Origin: Mesorhizobium sp. AR10
GTDB lineage: Bacteria; Pseudomonadota; Alphaproteobacteria; Rhizobiales; Rhizobiaceae
Assembly (NCBI RefSeq): GCF_024746795.1
Contig: NZ_CP080524.1
Span: forward strand, 3,326,001 to 3,390,000
Length of the DNA: 64,000 nt
Direction: 5' to 3'
The position numbers were made by a program, and so were the translations under genes. The notes beneath the pieces were generated by a model that was not told where the DNA came from, ran no database searches, and saw nothing but the letters and a program-made list of their open reading frames with translations. Position 1 is the first letter of the stretch, and the number at the start of each line of letters is the position of its first letter. This document shows positions 45,451 through 54,964 of the stretch, in pieces.

Positions 45451-45513
45451 ATTGCCTGAAACACGACTAAACGACCAGCAACGCCCAAATGGCGACAGTA
45501 CGGGACCAGACCG

Positions 45514-47295
45514 ATGAGCAACGGACAGAACGAACGGCGTGAGATGACCGGCGCCGAAATGGTGGTGCAGGCGCTGAAGGACAATGGCGTCAAGCATATT
45601 TTCGGCTATCCGGGTGGCGCTGTCCTTCCGATCTACGACGAGATTTTTCAACAGGACGAGGTCGAGCACATCCTGGTCCGCCACGAGCAGGGCGCCGGCC
45701 ATGCGGCCGAAGGCTATGCGCGCTCGACCGGCAAGGCCGGCGTCATGCTGGTGACCTCGGGGCCGGGCGCCACCAATGCGGTGACGCCGCTGCAGGATGC
45801 GCTGATGGATTCCATCCCGCTGGTCTGCCTGACTGGGCAGGTGCCGACCTCGCTGATCGGCTCCGACGCATTCCAGGAGTGCGACACGGTTGGCATCACG
45901 CGGCCCTGCACCAAGCACAACTGGCTGGTGAAGGACGTCAACGAGCTCGCCGCCACCATCCATGAGGCCTTCCATGTCGCGACAACCGGGCGTCCCGGTC
46001 CTGTCGTGGTCGACATTCCGAAGGACGTGCAATTCGCCAGAGGTATCTATGTGCCGCCGCAGACGGCGCCGCGCACCAGCTACCAGCCGAAGGTCCAGGG
46101 CGACCTCGAAAAGATCAAGGCGGCGGTCGAGCTGATGGCCGGCGCCAAAAAGCCGATCCTCTACACCGGCGGAGGCGTCATCAACTCCGGACCGGAGGCA
46201 AGCCATCTGCTGCGCGAATTGGTCGACCTGACCGGCTTTCCCATCACCTCGACGCTGATGGGCCTCGGCGCTTATCCGGCGTCTGGCAAGAACTGGATGG
46301 GCATGCTCGGCATGCACGGCACCTATGAAGCAAACATGGCAATGCATGATTGCGACGTCATGATCTGCATCGGCGCACGCTTCGACGACCGCATCACCGG
46401 GCGGCTGACCGCGTTCTCGCCGAACTCGAAGAAGATCCACATCGATATCGATCCGTCGTCGATCAACAAGAACGTCCATACCGACGTGCCGATCATCGGC
46501 GATGTCGGCCGGGTGCTGGAGGATATGGTGCGGCTGTGGCGGGCGACCGCCAAGGCCGACAAGAAGGCCCTCTATCCGTGGTGGGAGCAGATCGCCAAGT
46601 GGCGCGCGCGGGATTCGCTCGCCTACAAGATGAACAACGACGTGATCATGCCGCAATACGCCGTGCAGCGCTTGTACGAGCTGACCAAGAATATGGACAC
46701 CTATATCACCACCGAGGTTGGCCAGCACCAGATGTGGGCGGCGCAGCACTATCATTTCGAGAAGCCGAACCGCTGGATGACATCAGGCGGGCTGGGCACG
46801 ATGGGCTACGGCCTGCCGGCAGCACTTGGCGTGCAGATCGCGCATCCCGACGCGCTGGTCATCGACATTGCCGGCGACGCCTCGGTGCAGATGACGATCC
46901 AGGAGATGAGCGCGGCGGTGCAGCACAACGCGCCGATCAAGATCTTCATCCTCAACAACCAGTATATGGGCATGGTGCGGCAGTGGCAGCAGCTGCTGCA
47001 CGGCAACCGGCTATCGCATTCCTACACCGAGGCGATGCCCGATTTCGTCAAGCTGGCCGAGGCCTATGGCGGCCACGGCATTCGCTGCGAGAAGCCCGAC
47101 GAGCTGGACGACGCCATAAAGGAGATGATTGCGGTGAAGCAGCCGGTCATCTTCGACTGCCGTGTGGCGACGCTGGCCAACTGTTTCCCGATGATCCCGT
47201 CGGGCAAGGCGCATAACGAGATGTTGTTGCCGGACGAGGCCACCGACGAGGCCGTTGCCAACGCCATCGACGCCAAGGGCAGGGAACTGGTCTAG
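45514..47295 (+). CDS. ilvI: acetolactate synthase, large catalytic subunit
   Basis: 593 residues. ThDP/FAD enzyme features: FGYPGGAVLPIYDEIFQQDE, HEQGAGHAAEGYARSTGKAG (catalytic Glu), GPGATNAVTPLQDALMDSIP and the ThDP motif GDASVQMTIQEMSAAVQ ending ILNNQYMGMV. It condenses pyruvate with pyruvate or 2-oxobutyrate, the first common step to Val, Leu and Ile. Expression is expected to be set by the upstream attenuator. Often also called ilvB in rhizobia. Confidence 0.96.
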   Translation: MSNGQNERREMTGAEMVVQALKDNGVKHIFGYPGGAVLPIYDEIFQQDEVEHILVRHEQGAGHAAEGYARSTGKAGVMLVTSGPGATNAVTPLQDALMDSIPLVCLTGQVPTSLIGSDAFQECDTVGITRPCTKHNWLVKDVNELAATIHEAFHVATTGRPGPVVVDIPKDVQFARGIYVPPQTAPRTSYQPKVQGDLEKIKAAVELMAGAKKPILYTGGGVINSGPEASHLLRELVDLTGFPITSTLMGLGAYPASGKNWMGMLGMHGTYEANMAMHDCDVMICIGARFDDRITGRLTAFSPNSKKIHIDIDPSSINKNVHTDVPIIGDVGRVLEDMVRLWRATAKADKKALYPWWEQIAKWRARDSLAYKMNNDVIMPQYAVQRLYELTKNMDTYITTEVGQHQMWAAQHYHFEKPNRWMTSGGLGTMGYGLPAALGVQIAHPDALVIDIAGDASVQMTIQEMSAAVQHNAPIKIFILNNQYMGMVRQWQQLLHGNRLSHSYTEAMPDFVKLAEAYGGHGIRCEKPDELDDAIKEMIAVKQPVIFDCRVATLANCFPMIPSGKAHNEMLLPDEATDEAVANAIDAKGRELV

Positions 47296-47379
47296 CCAAA
47301 AAGCCGAGGCAGGGCTTGTCGGAAGAAGCCGTGCGTAAACAGAGAATTAGATCAAGAGCTTGAAATCGAGATTCATGTC

Positions 47380-47952
47380 ATGAACGCACAGCTACAGCCG
47401 ACCGGCTCCGCCTATTTCATCGCCAAGGAAACGGAAAAGCCGGAGAACCACACGCTTTCCGTGCTGGTCGACAATGAGCCGGGCGTGCTTGCCCGGGTCA
47501 TCGGCCTGTTTTCCGGGCGCGGCTACAACATCGAGAGCCTGACCGTCTCCGAAACCGAGCATGAGAAGCACCTGTCGCGCATCACCATCGTGACGCGCGG
47601 CACGCCTCATGTGCTGGAGCAGATCAAGCACCAGCTCGAGCGCATCGTGCCGGTGCACCGCGTCGTCGATCTCACCGTGCGCTCCCACGAGCTCGGTCAG
47701 GAGCGGCCGCTGGAGCGCGAACTGGCGCTGGTCAAGGTCGCCGGCACCGGCGAGACCCGCGTCGAGGCGCTCAGGCTTGCCGACGCCTTCCGCGCCAGCG
47801 TCATCGACGCCAACACCGAGCACTTCATTTTCGAGATCACCGGCAAGGGCTCCAAGATCGACCAGTTCATCGCCATCATGAAGCCGCTCGGTCTGGTCGA
47901 GATCTGCCGCACCGGCGTGGCGGCGTTGAACCGCGGCCCGCAGGGGATGTAG
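47380..47952 (+). CDS. ilvH: acetolactate synthase, small regulatory subunit
   Basis: 190 residues. N-terminal ACT domain LSVLVDNEPGVLARVIGLFS GRGYNIESLTV, followed by the ALS_SS C-terminal domain (VIDANTEHFIFEITGKGSKI). Binds valine and confers feedback inhibition on the catalytic subunit. 84 bases after ilvI, same transcript. Confidence 0.96.
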   Translation: MNAQLQPTGSAYFIAKETEKPENHTLSVLVDNEPGVLARVIGLFSGRGYNIESLTVSETEHEKHLSRITIVTRGTPHVLEQIKHQLERIVPVHRVVDLTVRSHELGQERPLERELALVKVAGTGETRVEALRLADAFRASVIDANTEHFIFEITGKGSKIDQFIAIMKPLGLVEICRTGVAALNRGPQGM

Positions 47953-47955
47953 CTC

Positions 47956-48351
47956 TCAGTCCGACGATCTTGCCGGTTTGGCATTGACCTTGCCGACGGC
48001 CAGCGCCTTGCTCTCCTTCTTGATCGGGCGCGATACCGGGCAGACATCCTGAACGAACCCGTTCAGCGTGTTCACAAGATTGTTTTCGACCAGCGAGTAA
48101 TGGATGAATTGTCCCTGCCGCTCCCTGGCGATAAGGCCGGCCGTCTCCAGAATGCTGAGATGTTGCGAGATCGACGGCTTCGACATGTCGAAGCGCGCTG
48201 CGATCTCGCCGGCGGTCAGAGAAGAGTGCGCGAGATAGGCGAGGATCTTGCGCCGGGGCGCTGATGACAGCGCCTCAAACACGCGCTGTATCGCGCCGTT
48301 TGCGCCAACAGCCGTTTCCGCATCCGATATATGCTCCGCGTCTTCGATCAC
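47956..48351 (-). CDS. ArsR-family (SdpR-like) winged-helix repressor
   Basis: 131 residues. RVFEALSSAPRRKILAYLAH, LTAGEIAARFDMSKPSISQH LSILETAGLI and FIHYSLVENNLV match the ArsR/SdpR autorepressor type. There is only one cysteine (DVCPVS), so no classic metal-thiolate site is apparent. The C-terminal tail is basic. Divergent from the desaturase gene with two operator-like sites between. Confidence 0.85.
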   Translation of the reverse strand: MIEDAEHISDAETAVGANGAIQRVFEALSSAPRRKILAYLAHSSLTAGEIAARFDMSKPSISQHLSILETAGLIARERQGQFIHYSLVENNLVNTLNGFVQDVCPVSRPIKKESKALAVGKVNAKPARSSD

Positions 48352-48412
48352 ACTTGCTACCTCGTGATGTGAAGGCGCGAGCGATGCGCCTCGGTCTGCT
48401 TTCTGCCGTCAA

Positions 48413-48434
48413 TATTTAGACTATTGCCTAAATA
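48413..48434. promoter_or_regulatory. ArsR-type operator 1
   Basis: Perfect inverted repeat TATTTAG-N8-CTAAATA with centre ACTATTGC. Located 62 bases before the repressor start codon. Confidence 0.7.
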
Positions 48435-48455
48435 CCTAATTTGAAATAATAGATG

Positions 48456-48473
48456 ATTAGCTTATTGCCTAAA
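48456..48473. promoter_or_regulatory. ArsR-type operator 2
   Basis: TTAG-N8-CTAA with centre CTTATTGC, nearly the same core as operator 1 and 41 bases away centre to centre, four helical turns. It sits 63-80 bases before the desaturase start codon. Confidence 0.65.
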
Positions 48474-48535
48474 TAATGGCCAATGCGCCAGAAGGCAAGG
48501 CTGTGGTTCGGAAATGTTTCAGCAGGAGGGTACCG

Positions 48536-49492
48536 ATGAAAACCATATCCACAAGAAGAATGATATCCCAACAAGACAGCGACGCCGAAGACGGCGATGT
48601 CGTCTGGGTGCCGGCAAAGTCGATCTGGGTCGGTGCTATGACGATCGCCGCCATTGTGTTCGGACCGATGACATTTAGTTGGAGCGCCTTCGCCTTGTTC
48701 GTGGTGACAACGGCGGTGACGATCTGCGCGGGACACTCGGTCGGCATGCATCGCCTGCTTATCCACCGGTCGTTCAAGGTTCATATCTGGATCGAGCATG
48801 CACTGGTCTATCTTGGCGTGCTCGTCGGCATGGCTGGTCCATTCGGGATGATCTATGCCCACGATATTCGTGACTGGGCTCAGCGCCAGACGGCATGTCA
48901 CGATCTCCATGCTCATCGCCGGCCATTTTTCACCGACGCCTTCTGGCAGATGCATTGCGCGGTCGCGCTACGCAATCCGCCCGCCTTCGTCATCGAGCCG
49001 TCGATCAGGAATGACCGGTTCTACAAGTTCGTCGAGCGCACATGGATGCTGCAGCAACTGCCCTGGGCGATCCTGTTCCTCGTGCTTGGCGGCTGGAGCT
49101 GGGTGGTCTGGGGCATCGCGGTGCGCATCTCCGTGTCTCTCACCGGGCATTGGCTGATCGGGCATTTCGCGCACCGGAGTGGCCAACAAGGATGGTGCGT
49201 CGATGACGTCGCCGTTCAAGGCTACAATCTGCCGCGTTTCGGACTGGTGACTTTTGGCGAGAGTTTTCATGGCAATCATCACGCCTTTCCCGAGTCAGCC
49301 AAGCTAGGGCTGGAACGGGGACAGATCGATCTCGGCTGGATGCTCATTCGCGCTCTTGCCGTCTTGCGTCTTGCGCATAGTGTAAAACTTCCGGAGAACA
49401 CCCCGAAACGCAAAGGATTGCGGCGCCTGCGCGGCCACCACGAAACGGTGTCCGCTGCTGGCCTGTTGTCGGCACAGCCTCACGGCAGATAG
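48536..49492 (+). CDS. membrane fatty acid (acyl) desaturase
   Basis: 318 residues with about four helices and three histidine boxes: GHSVGMHRLLIH, HDLHAHRR and GESFHGNHHAFP. The second box departs from the usual HRxHH. The substrate could be an acyl-CoA or lipid-bound acyl chain. ATG 48536 has a strong AGGAGG site. Likely repressed by the divergent ArsR protein, an unusual partner for a desaturase. Confidence 0.82.
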   Translation: MKTISTRRMISQQDSDAEDGDVVWVPAKSIWVGAMTIAAIVFGPMTFSWSAFALFVVTTAVTICAGHSVGMHRLLIHRSFKVHIWIEHALVYLGVLVGMAGPFGMIYAHDIRDWAQRQTACHDLHAHRRPFFTDAFWQMHCAVALRNPPAFVIEPSIRNDRFYKFVERTWMLQQLPWAILFLVLGGWSWVVWGIAVRISVSLTGHWLIGHFAHRSGQQGWCVDDVAVQGYNLPRFGLVTFGESFHGNHHAFPESAKLGLERGQIDLGWMLIRALAVLRLAHSVKLPENTPKRKGLRRLRGHHETVSAAGLLSAQPHGR

Positions 49493-49613
49493 AAGTTTCA
49501 GCTATGGCCAGGCTGAAGACATCAAGAGGCGCCGGGCGCGTTGGACCAACGGATTGCAGTTGCACTCAGCGCGTCGTCAATTTAAGTCAGCATTGCTGCC
49601 CTTTGTGATCCTC

Positions 49614-50210
49614 ATGACCCTCGACACATTCTTCGCCATGCTAGTCTATGCCTTCGTAACCTCGATCACGCCGGGGCCGAACAACTTCATGCTATTGGCT
49701 TCGGGCGTGAATTTCGGCTTTGTGAAAACCGTTCCGCACATGCTCGGCATCAGCATCGGTTTTCTCGTGCTGTTGCTTGCTGTCGGCTTTGGCCTCGGCG
49801 CGGTGCTGACGGCGGTTCCGGCCTTGCACACCGGATTGAAGATCGCCGGCGGCGCCTACCTGCTTTATCTCGCCTGGAAGATCGCCATGTCGCGCTCGCT
49901 CTCCAGCAAGGGCGAGGCGGAGGCGCGGCCGATGCGCTTTATCGAAGCGGCCGCATTCCAGTGGGTCAATGCGAAAGCCTGGGTGATGGCGATCACCGCC
50001 ATGGCCGTCTACGCCAATCCGGAGCAGCCGTTTCTGTCGGTGCTGCTGATCGGGGTCGCCTTCACCGCCGTCAACCTGCCGAGCGTTTCGGTGTGGGCGG
50101 GTTTCGGCACGGCGTTGCGCGGCTTCCTGTCGGACCCGGTGCGGCTGAAATGGTTCAACATCGCCATGGGTGTGCTGCTGGCGGCGACGCTATGGCCGAT
50201 GCTGCGCTAG
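49614..50210 (+). CDS. LysE-family amino-acid exporter
   Basis: 198 residues, six helices. VTSITPGPNNFMLLASGVNF near the N-terminus is the LysE/RhtB signature (TPGPNN). ATG 49614 is chosen because it begins just before the first helix; no clear ribosome site is visible, and upstream TTG/GTG starts are possible. Exports a basic or neutral amino acid; substrate unknown. Confidence 0.8.
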   Translation: MTLDTFFAMLVYAFVTSITPGPNNFMLLASGVNFGFVKTVPHMLGISIGFLVLLLAVGFGLGAVLTAVPALHTGLKIAGGAYLLYLAWKIAMSRSLSSKGEAEARPMRFIEAAAFQWVNAKAWVMAITAMAVYANPEQPFLSVLLIGVAFTAVNLPSVSVWAGFGTALRGFLSDPVRLKWFNIAMGVLLAATLWPMLR

Positions 50211-50379
50211 CTGCCGCCTTATTGTGCAGTGCACATTAAATCTTCGTAATGCCGCGTTTTGGCCCTTTTCCGCCAAAGCCATGTCCTATCTATTCGGCGA
50301 AAATCGCGGCAAGGGGCCGTGAATTAAGCTGGAATAAGACCACCGGGTTCGGCGTGTCGGGTCAGAGGGCTTGTTGTCG

Positions 50380-51672
50380 ATGCGCGGAAAAATCGTCTTT
50401 GCAGTGATTGCGGTGATCTGCGTTGGGGGTGCCGGGCTCTACCTTTCGCCCACGGCGATGGGCAAGGTCAAACAACTGATTTCAGACCAGCAAGCGGCTG
50501 CGACCGACAATACAGACAAGACAGCCAAGGCATCAGACAAAGCTGGGGCAGGCGGGGGCGGGCGTTCGGCCTCGATCGTCTCCGCCACGGCTTCGACGGC
50601 CGATTTCCCGATCCGGCGCTATGCCATCGGATTTATCTCTTCTCCGGCCGTGGTCAGCATCAACGCCCGGGTATCGAGCCAGATCGTGTCGATCGCCGTC
50701 AGGGATGGGCAGATGGTGAAGGCCGGCGACCTGCTGTTCTCGCTGGATGACCGCGCGCTGAAGGCGCAGCTCGCGAAGGACCAGGCAGCACTCGCCAAGG
50801 ACCAGGCAATGCTCGCCAGCTCGACGGCGGATCTTTCCCGCGCCAAGGACCTTGTCGCCAAGCAGGCCGGCACGCAGCAGACATACGATCAGGCGGTCGC
50901 GGCGCAAAAGGCGGCAGCGGCCACGGTCGACGCCGACAAGGCGACGCTCGATGCCGATATGGTCCAGCTCGGCTTTGCCACGATCACGGCGCCGATATCC
51001 GGCAGGCTTGGCGCGGTCAGCGTCGCCGTCGGCGATCTCGTCACCACGAGCAACGGCAACAGCAGCACCGCGACTCCGATGGTGACGATCACCCAAATGG
51101 ACCCGCTGCAGGTTAACTTCAACCTTCCGGAAAGCGACCTTGCCTTGCTGCACAAGGCGCTGGCCAAACCGCTGCAGGGTGGAGTGACCCTGACCAAGGA
51201 CGGCGATCCGACGCCGATCGGCAAGGGAACCCTCGATTTCGTCGATTCCAGCGTCGACACCGCCTCCGGCACGATCGCCACGCGGGCGAGCGTGCCGAAC
51301 GCCGATCTTTCGTTGTGGCCGGGCCAGTATGTCAATGTCGTCATCGATGCCGGCATCATGCCGCAGATGACCTCGGTTCCCACCGTTGCCGTCCAGCCCA
51401 GCCAGAAGGGTCCGTTCGTCTACGTGATCAAGCCCGACAACACGGTGGAGATGCGGCCGGTGCAGGTGGCGCTGACCGAAGGCGAGAACAGCGCCATCAG
51501 CCAGGGCTTGAAGAGCGGCGAGCGTGTCGTGGTCGAAGGCCAGACCAGACTGAAGAACGGTGCAGCCGTCCACGAAGGCAAGGCGACCGCTGCCAGTGAC
51601 CAGGTGGCTTCGAAGGTCGCCCAGGCTGACAAGGCCGGGGCGGCCGACAAGGCGAGCGAGGCGCGCCCATGA
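50380..51672 (+). CDS. RND efflux periplasmic adaptor (membrane fusion protein)
   Basis: 430 residues. N-terminal anchor helix, linker rich in Lys/Ala/Asp, then INARVSSQIVSIAVRDGQMV KAGDLLF (lipoyl half), a long alpha hairpin (LAKDQAMLASSTADLSRAKD) and DADMVQLGFATITAPISGRL (second half). It links the RND pump to an outer-membrane channel; no TolC-like gene is adjacent. ATG 50380 follows GAGGG at ten bases. Overlaps the pump gene by four bases. Confidence 0.9.
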   Translation: MRGKIVFAVIAVICVGGAGLYLSPTAMGKVKQLISDQQAAATDNTDKTAKASDKAGAGGGGRSASIVSATASTADFPIRRYAIGFISSPAVVSINARVSSQIVSIAVRDGQMVKAGDLLFSLDDRALKAQLAKDQAALAKDQAMLASSTADLSRAKDLVAKQAGTQQTYDQAVAAQKAAAATVDADKATLDADMVQLGFATITAPISGRLGAVSVAVGDLVTTSNGNSSTATPMVTITQMDPLQVNFNLPESDLALLHKALAKPLQGGVTLTKDGDPTPIGKGTLDFVDSSVDTASGTIATRASVPNADLSLWPGQYVNVVIDAGIMPQMTSVPTVAVQPSQKGPFVYVIKPDNTVEMRPVQVALTEGENSAISQGLKSGERVVVEGQTRLKNGAAVHEGKATAASDQVASKVAQADKAGAADKASEARP

Positions 51673-54600
51673 TCTCCGAATTCTGCATCCGCAGGCCCGT
51701 CGCCACGCTGCTCATGTCGTTCGCCCTCATCCTGGGCGGGCTGTTTGCCTACAAGTTTCTGCCGGTGGCGGCGCTGCCCAGCGCCGAATTCCCGGTGGTC
51801 AACGTCTCGGCCCAACTGGCCGGTGCCTCGCCGGAAACCATGGCGACCTCGGTGGCAACACCACTGATCAAGCAGTTCGCCACCATCGCCGGCATCGATT
51901 CGATCTCGACCACCAACTCGCTCGGCCAGACCTCGATCGCCATCCAGTTCGTGCTCAACCGGGACATCGATGCAGCCGCCGCCGACGTGCAGGCGGCGAT
52001 CGCGCGCACGCAGCGGCAATTGCCGCCGGAGATGACCAGCCCGCCGAGCTATCGCAAGGTCAATCCGGCCGACGCGCCGATCCTGTTGATGTCACTGGTC
52101 AGCGACACGGTCCCGCTGACCGATCTCGATGCCTTTGCCGAAAACGTCATCTCGCCGTCGCTGTCGACGCTCGACGGCGTGGCGCAGGTCTCGATCTTCG
52201 GCCAGCAGAAATATGCGGTGCGCGTCCAGATCGACCCCACGGCGCTTGCCGCGCGCGGCATCTCGATCGACCAGCTGCAGACTGCGATTGCCTCGGCAAA
52301 CAGCAACACGCCGCTTGGCGTGCTGCAGAATAACCAGCAGCAGCTGACCATCACGGCCAACACACAGCTGGACAACGCGGCAGGGTTCTCCGATCTCATC
52401 ATCGCCACCAAGAACGGTCATCCGGTGCGGCTGGGCGAGGTCACCCGCGTCATCGATTCGGTGCAGACTACGACGACGGCAAGCTGGTATGACGGCACCC
52501 GCGCCATCATAATGGCGGTGCAGCGTCAGCCCGATGCAAATACGGTCGACGTGGTCGATCACGTCAAGGCGATGCTGCCGTCCTTCCAGGACCAGATGCC
52601 GGCTGCCTCCAGCATCAAGCTGCTCAATGATCGCTCGACTTCGATTCGCGCCGCCGTCAGCGATGTGCAGTTCACGCTGCTGCTCACCATCGCCCTGGTG
52701 ATCATGGTGATCTTCGTCTTCCTGCGCCGTGTGACGGCGACCATCATTCCGGCAGTAGCGGTGCCGATCTCGCTGATCGCCACGCTCGGTGCGATGTTCC
52801 TGTTCGGCTTTTCCATCGACAACATATCGCTGATGGGCCTGACGCTGGCGGTCGGGCTCGTCGTCGACGACGCCATCGTCATGCTGGAAAACATCTTCCG
52901 CCACATGGAGGAAGATGGACTCTCGGCCTTCGACGCATCGCTGAAGGGCGCACGCGAGATCGGCTTCACCATCATCTCGATCTCGATCTCGCTGGTGGCG
53001 GTTTTTATCCCGGTGCTTTTGATGGGCGGGGTGATCGGCCGCATCTTCAACGAGTTCGCCGTCGTGGTGACGGTCGCCATCCTGGCGTCGATGTTCGTCT
53101 CGCTGACGCTGACGCCGATGCTATGCTCGCGGCTGTTATCGGTGTCGAAGGCGGAGCGGGAAGCCGCGCATGGCGACGGCCACAGGCACGACTTCTTCAC
53201 GCGTGGCTATGACCGGGTTCTGACCTTCTGTCTCAGGCACACTTTCCTGGTGTTCCTCGTCTTCGTCGGAACGGCCGCGGCGTCGGTCTGGCTGATCGAG
53301 ATTTCGCCAAAAGGCTTCTTCCCACAGGAAGATATCGGCCAGATCTCGGTGACGACCATCGCGCGCCAGGACATTTCCTTCGATGCCATGGCCAAGCTGC
53401 AAGGCCAGGTGGCCAATGTCTTCTCGCATTCGCCCTATGTCGACCATGTGGCGTGGTCGGCCGGCAGCGGCGGCAATGCGCTCAACCAGGGTCAGCTGTT
53501 CGTGCAACTGAAAGACAAGGACAAGCGCCCCGACATCGAGAAGGTGTTGTCGGATCTGAGGCGGCAACTGGCCAATGTGGCGGGCATCGAAACCTACATG
53601 CAACCGGTGCAGAACCTCCGGCTCGGCTCGCGGTCTTCCGCCAGCGCCTATCAGCTGGTGGTGCAGGGCCTGGATACCGGCCAGACCGACATCTGGGCGC
53701 AGAAGCTGAACGACGCGATGGCTGCCGATCACTCGCACTTCACCGATGTCACCAGCGATTTGCAGAACAACGCGCTGCAGGCGTCGCTGGTCGTCGATCG
53801 CGACAAGGCGGCGAATCTCGGCATCGATACCGATACGCTGCGCTCCAGCCTCTATGGCGGGTTCGGTACCGAGCAGGTTTCGACGATCTTCGGCTCGGCC
53901 GACAGCTACGAGGTCATCATGGAGCTCGATCCCAAGATCGAGTGGTCGCCTGAGCGCATGCTGGCCATCCAGGTGAGGACAGCGAGTGGCAGCCTGGTTC
54001 CGCTTGGCGCCTTCGCCCGCGTCGACCGCACCGCCGGCGCGCTGACCGTCAACCAGCTCGGGCAGCTTCCGGCCGTGACCATCTCGTATAATTTGCCGGA
54101 GGGCGTTGCGCTTGGCGACAGCACGACCCGCATCAACGCGCTGAAAGAGCAGATCGGCATGCCGACGGCGATCTCGACCAGCTTCGCCGGCACGGCCAAG
54201 ACGTTCGAGGATTCGCTAGCCAACCAGGGCCTGCTGATCGGCGGCGCCATCCTCACCATCTACATCGTTCTTGGCATACTCTACGAGAGCTTCATCCATC
54301 CGCTCACCATCCTGACCGGCCTGCCTTCGGCAGTGCTTGGGGCCGTGGTCGCGCTGCGGTTCGCCGGCATGGACCTTTCCGTCATCGCTGTGATCGGCAT
54401 CCTGATGCTGATCGGCATCGTCAAGAAGAACGGCATCATGATGGTCGATGTCGCGCTGGAACTTCGACGAGAAGGCATGTCGGCGACCGAGTCCATCCAT
54501 AAGGCCTGCTTGATGCGGTTCCGGCCGATCATGATGACGACGCTTGCCGCGCTGATGGGCACGTTCCCGATTGCACTCGGCACCGGTGCAAGTGCTGAAC

Positions 54601-54836
54601 TGCGCCAGCCGCTCGGCGTCGCCGTGGTCGGCGGGCTTCTGGCTTCGCAGGCGCTGACACTGTTCGTCACACCGGTGATCTATGTCTATTTCGAGAATTT
54701 CTCCGGCTGGCTGCTTGGCGCTTTCTCGTGGCGTAAGAAGCGACCGGCGCTGCATGCAGTCGAAACCGGCGAGCAGCCTTCCTTATTCGGCCCGGAGGAC
54801 CGGATCGTCGAACCGCAAAAGGCGGCCGCCGAATAA
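51669..54836 (+). CDS. RND multidrug efflux pump, inner-membrane transporter
   Basis: 1055 residues. Begins FCIRRPVATLLMSFALILGG; twelve helices and two large periplasmic loops. The proton-relay aspartates are in LAVGLVVDDAIVMLENIFRH (helix 4) and the helix-10 lysine region is GILMLIGIVKKNGIMMVDVA. It exports drugs or lipophilic compounds using proton motive force as a trimer. MdtBC/MexB-like. Confidence 0.93.
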   Translation: MISEFCIRRPVATLLMSFALILGGLFAYKFLPVAALPSAEFPVVNVSAQLAGASPETMATSVATPLIKQFATIAGIDSISTTNSLGQTSIAIQFVLNRDIDAAAADVQAAIARTQRQLPPEMTSPPSYRKVNPADAPILLMSLVSDTVPLTDLDAFAENVISPSLSTLDGVAQVSIFGQQKYAVRVQIDPTALAARGISIDQLQTAIASANSNTPLGVLQNNQQQLTITANTQLDNAAGFSDLIIATKNGHPVRLGEVTRVIDSVQTTTTASWYDGTRAIIMAVQRQPDANTVDVVDHVKAMLPSFQDQMPAASSIKLLNDRSTSIRAAVSDVQFTLLLTIALVIMVIFVFLRRVTATIIPAVAVPISLIATLGAMFLFGFSIDNISLMGLTLAVGLVVDDAIVMLENIFRHMEEDGLSAFDASLKGAREIGFTIISISISLVAVFIPVLLMGGVIGRIFNEFAVVVTVAILASMFVSLTLTPMLCSRLLSVSKAEREAAHGDGHRHDFFTRGYDRVLTFCLRHTFLVFLVFVGTAAASVWLIEISPKGFFPQEDIGQISVTTIARQDISFDAMAKLQGQVANVFSHSPYVDHVAWSAGSGGNALNQGQLFVQLKDKDKRPDIEKVLSDLRRQLANVAGIETYMQPVQNLRLGSRSSASAYQLVVQGLDTGQTDIWAQKLNDAMAADHSHFTDVTSDLQNNALQASLVVDRDKAANLGIDTDTLRSSLYGGFGTEQVSTIFGSADSYEVIMELDPKIEWSPERMLAIQVRTASGSLVPLGAFARVDRTAGALTVNQLGQLPAVTISYNLPEGVALGDSTTRINALKEQIGMPTAISTSFAGTAKTFEDSLANQGLLIGGAILTIYIVLGILYESFIHPLTILTGLPSAVLGAVVALRFAGMDLSVIAVIGILMLIGIVKKNGIMMVDVALELRREGMSATESIHKACLMRFRPIMMTTLAALMGTFPIALGTGASAELRQPLGVAVVGGLLASQALTLFVTPVIYVYFENFSGWLLGAFSWRKKRPALHAVETGEQPSLFGPEDRIVEPQKAAAE

Positions 54837-54964
54837 GGCAATATCGCACGTCAGAAAACAAATCTGAGAGTAAAGCGAATCGAGGAAGCGCCGTTTCGCG
54901 TTAAGCGTCCTTGGCACAAGGAGTCGTGCTTGCGGCTAAGCGCTGGCGCTCCTAATTTGGGGTC

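Noticed and set aside
45214..46755. 513-codon minus-strand frame opposite ilvI
   Set aside because: Antisense to a strongly conserved gene and its attenuator; Arg/His-rich with no motif.
50223..50235. 13-base palindrome TGTGCA-G-TGCACA between the LysE and RND genes
   Set aside because: Could be an operator for the pump, but short, and no regulator is adjacent; not enough to call.
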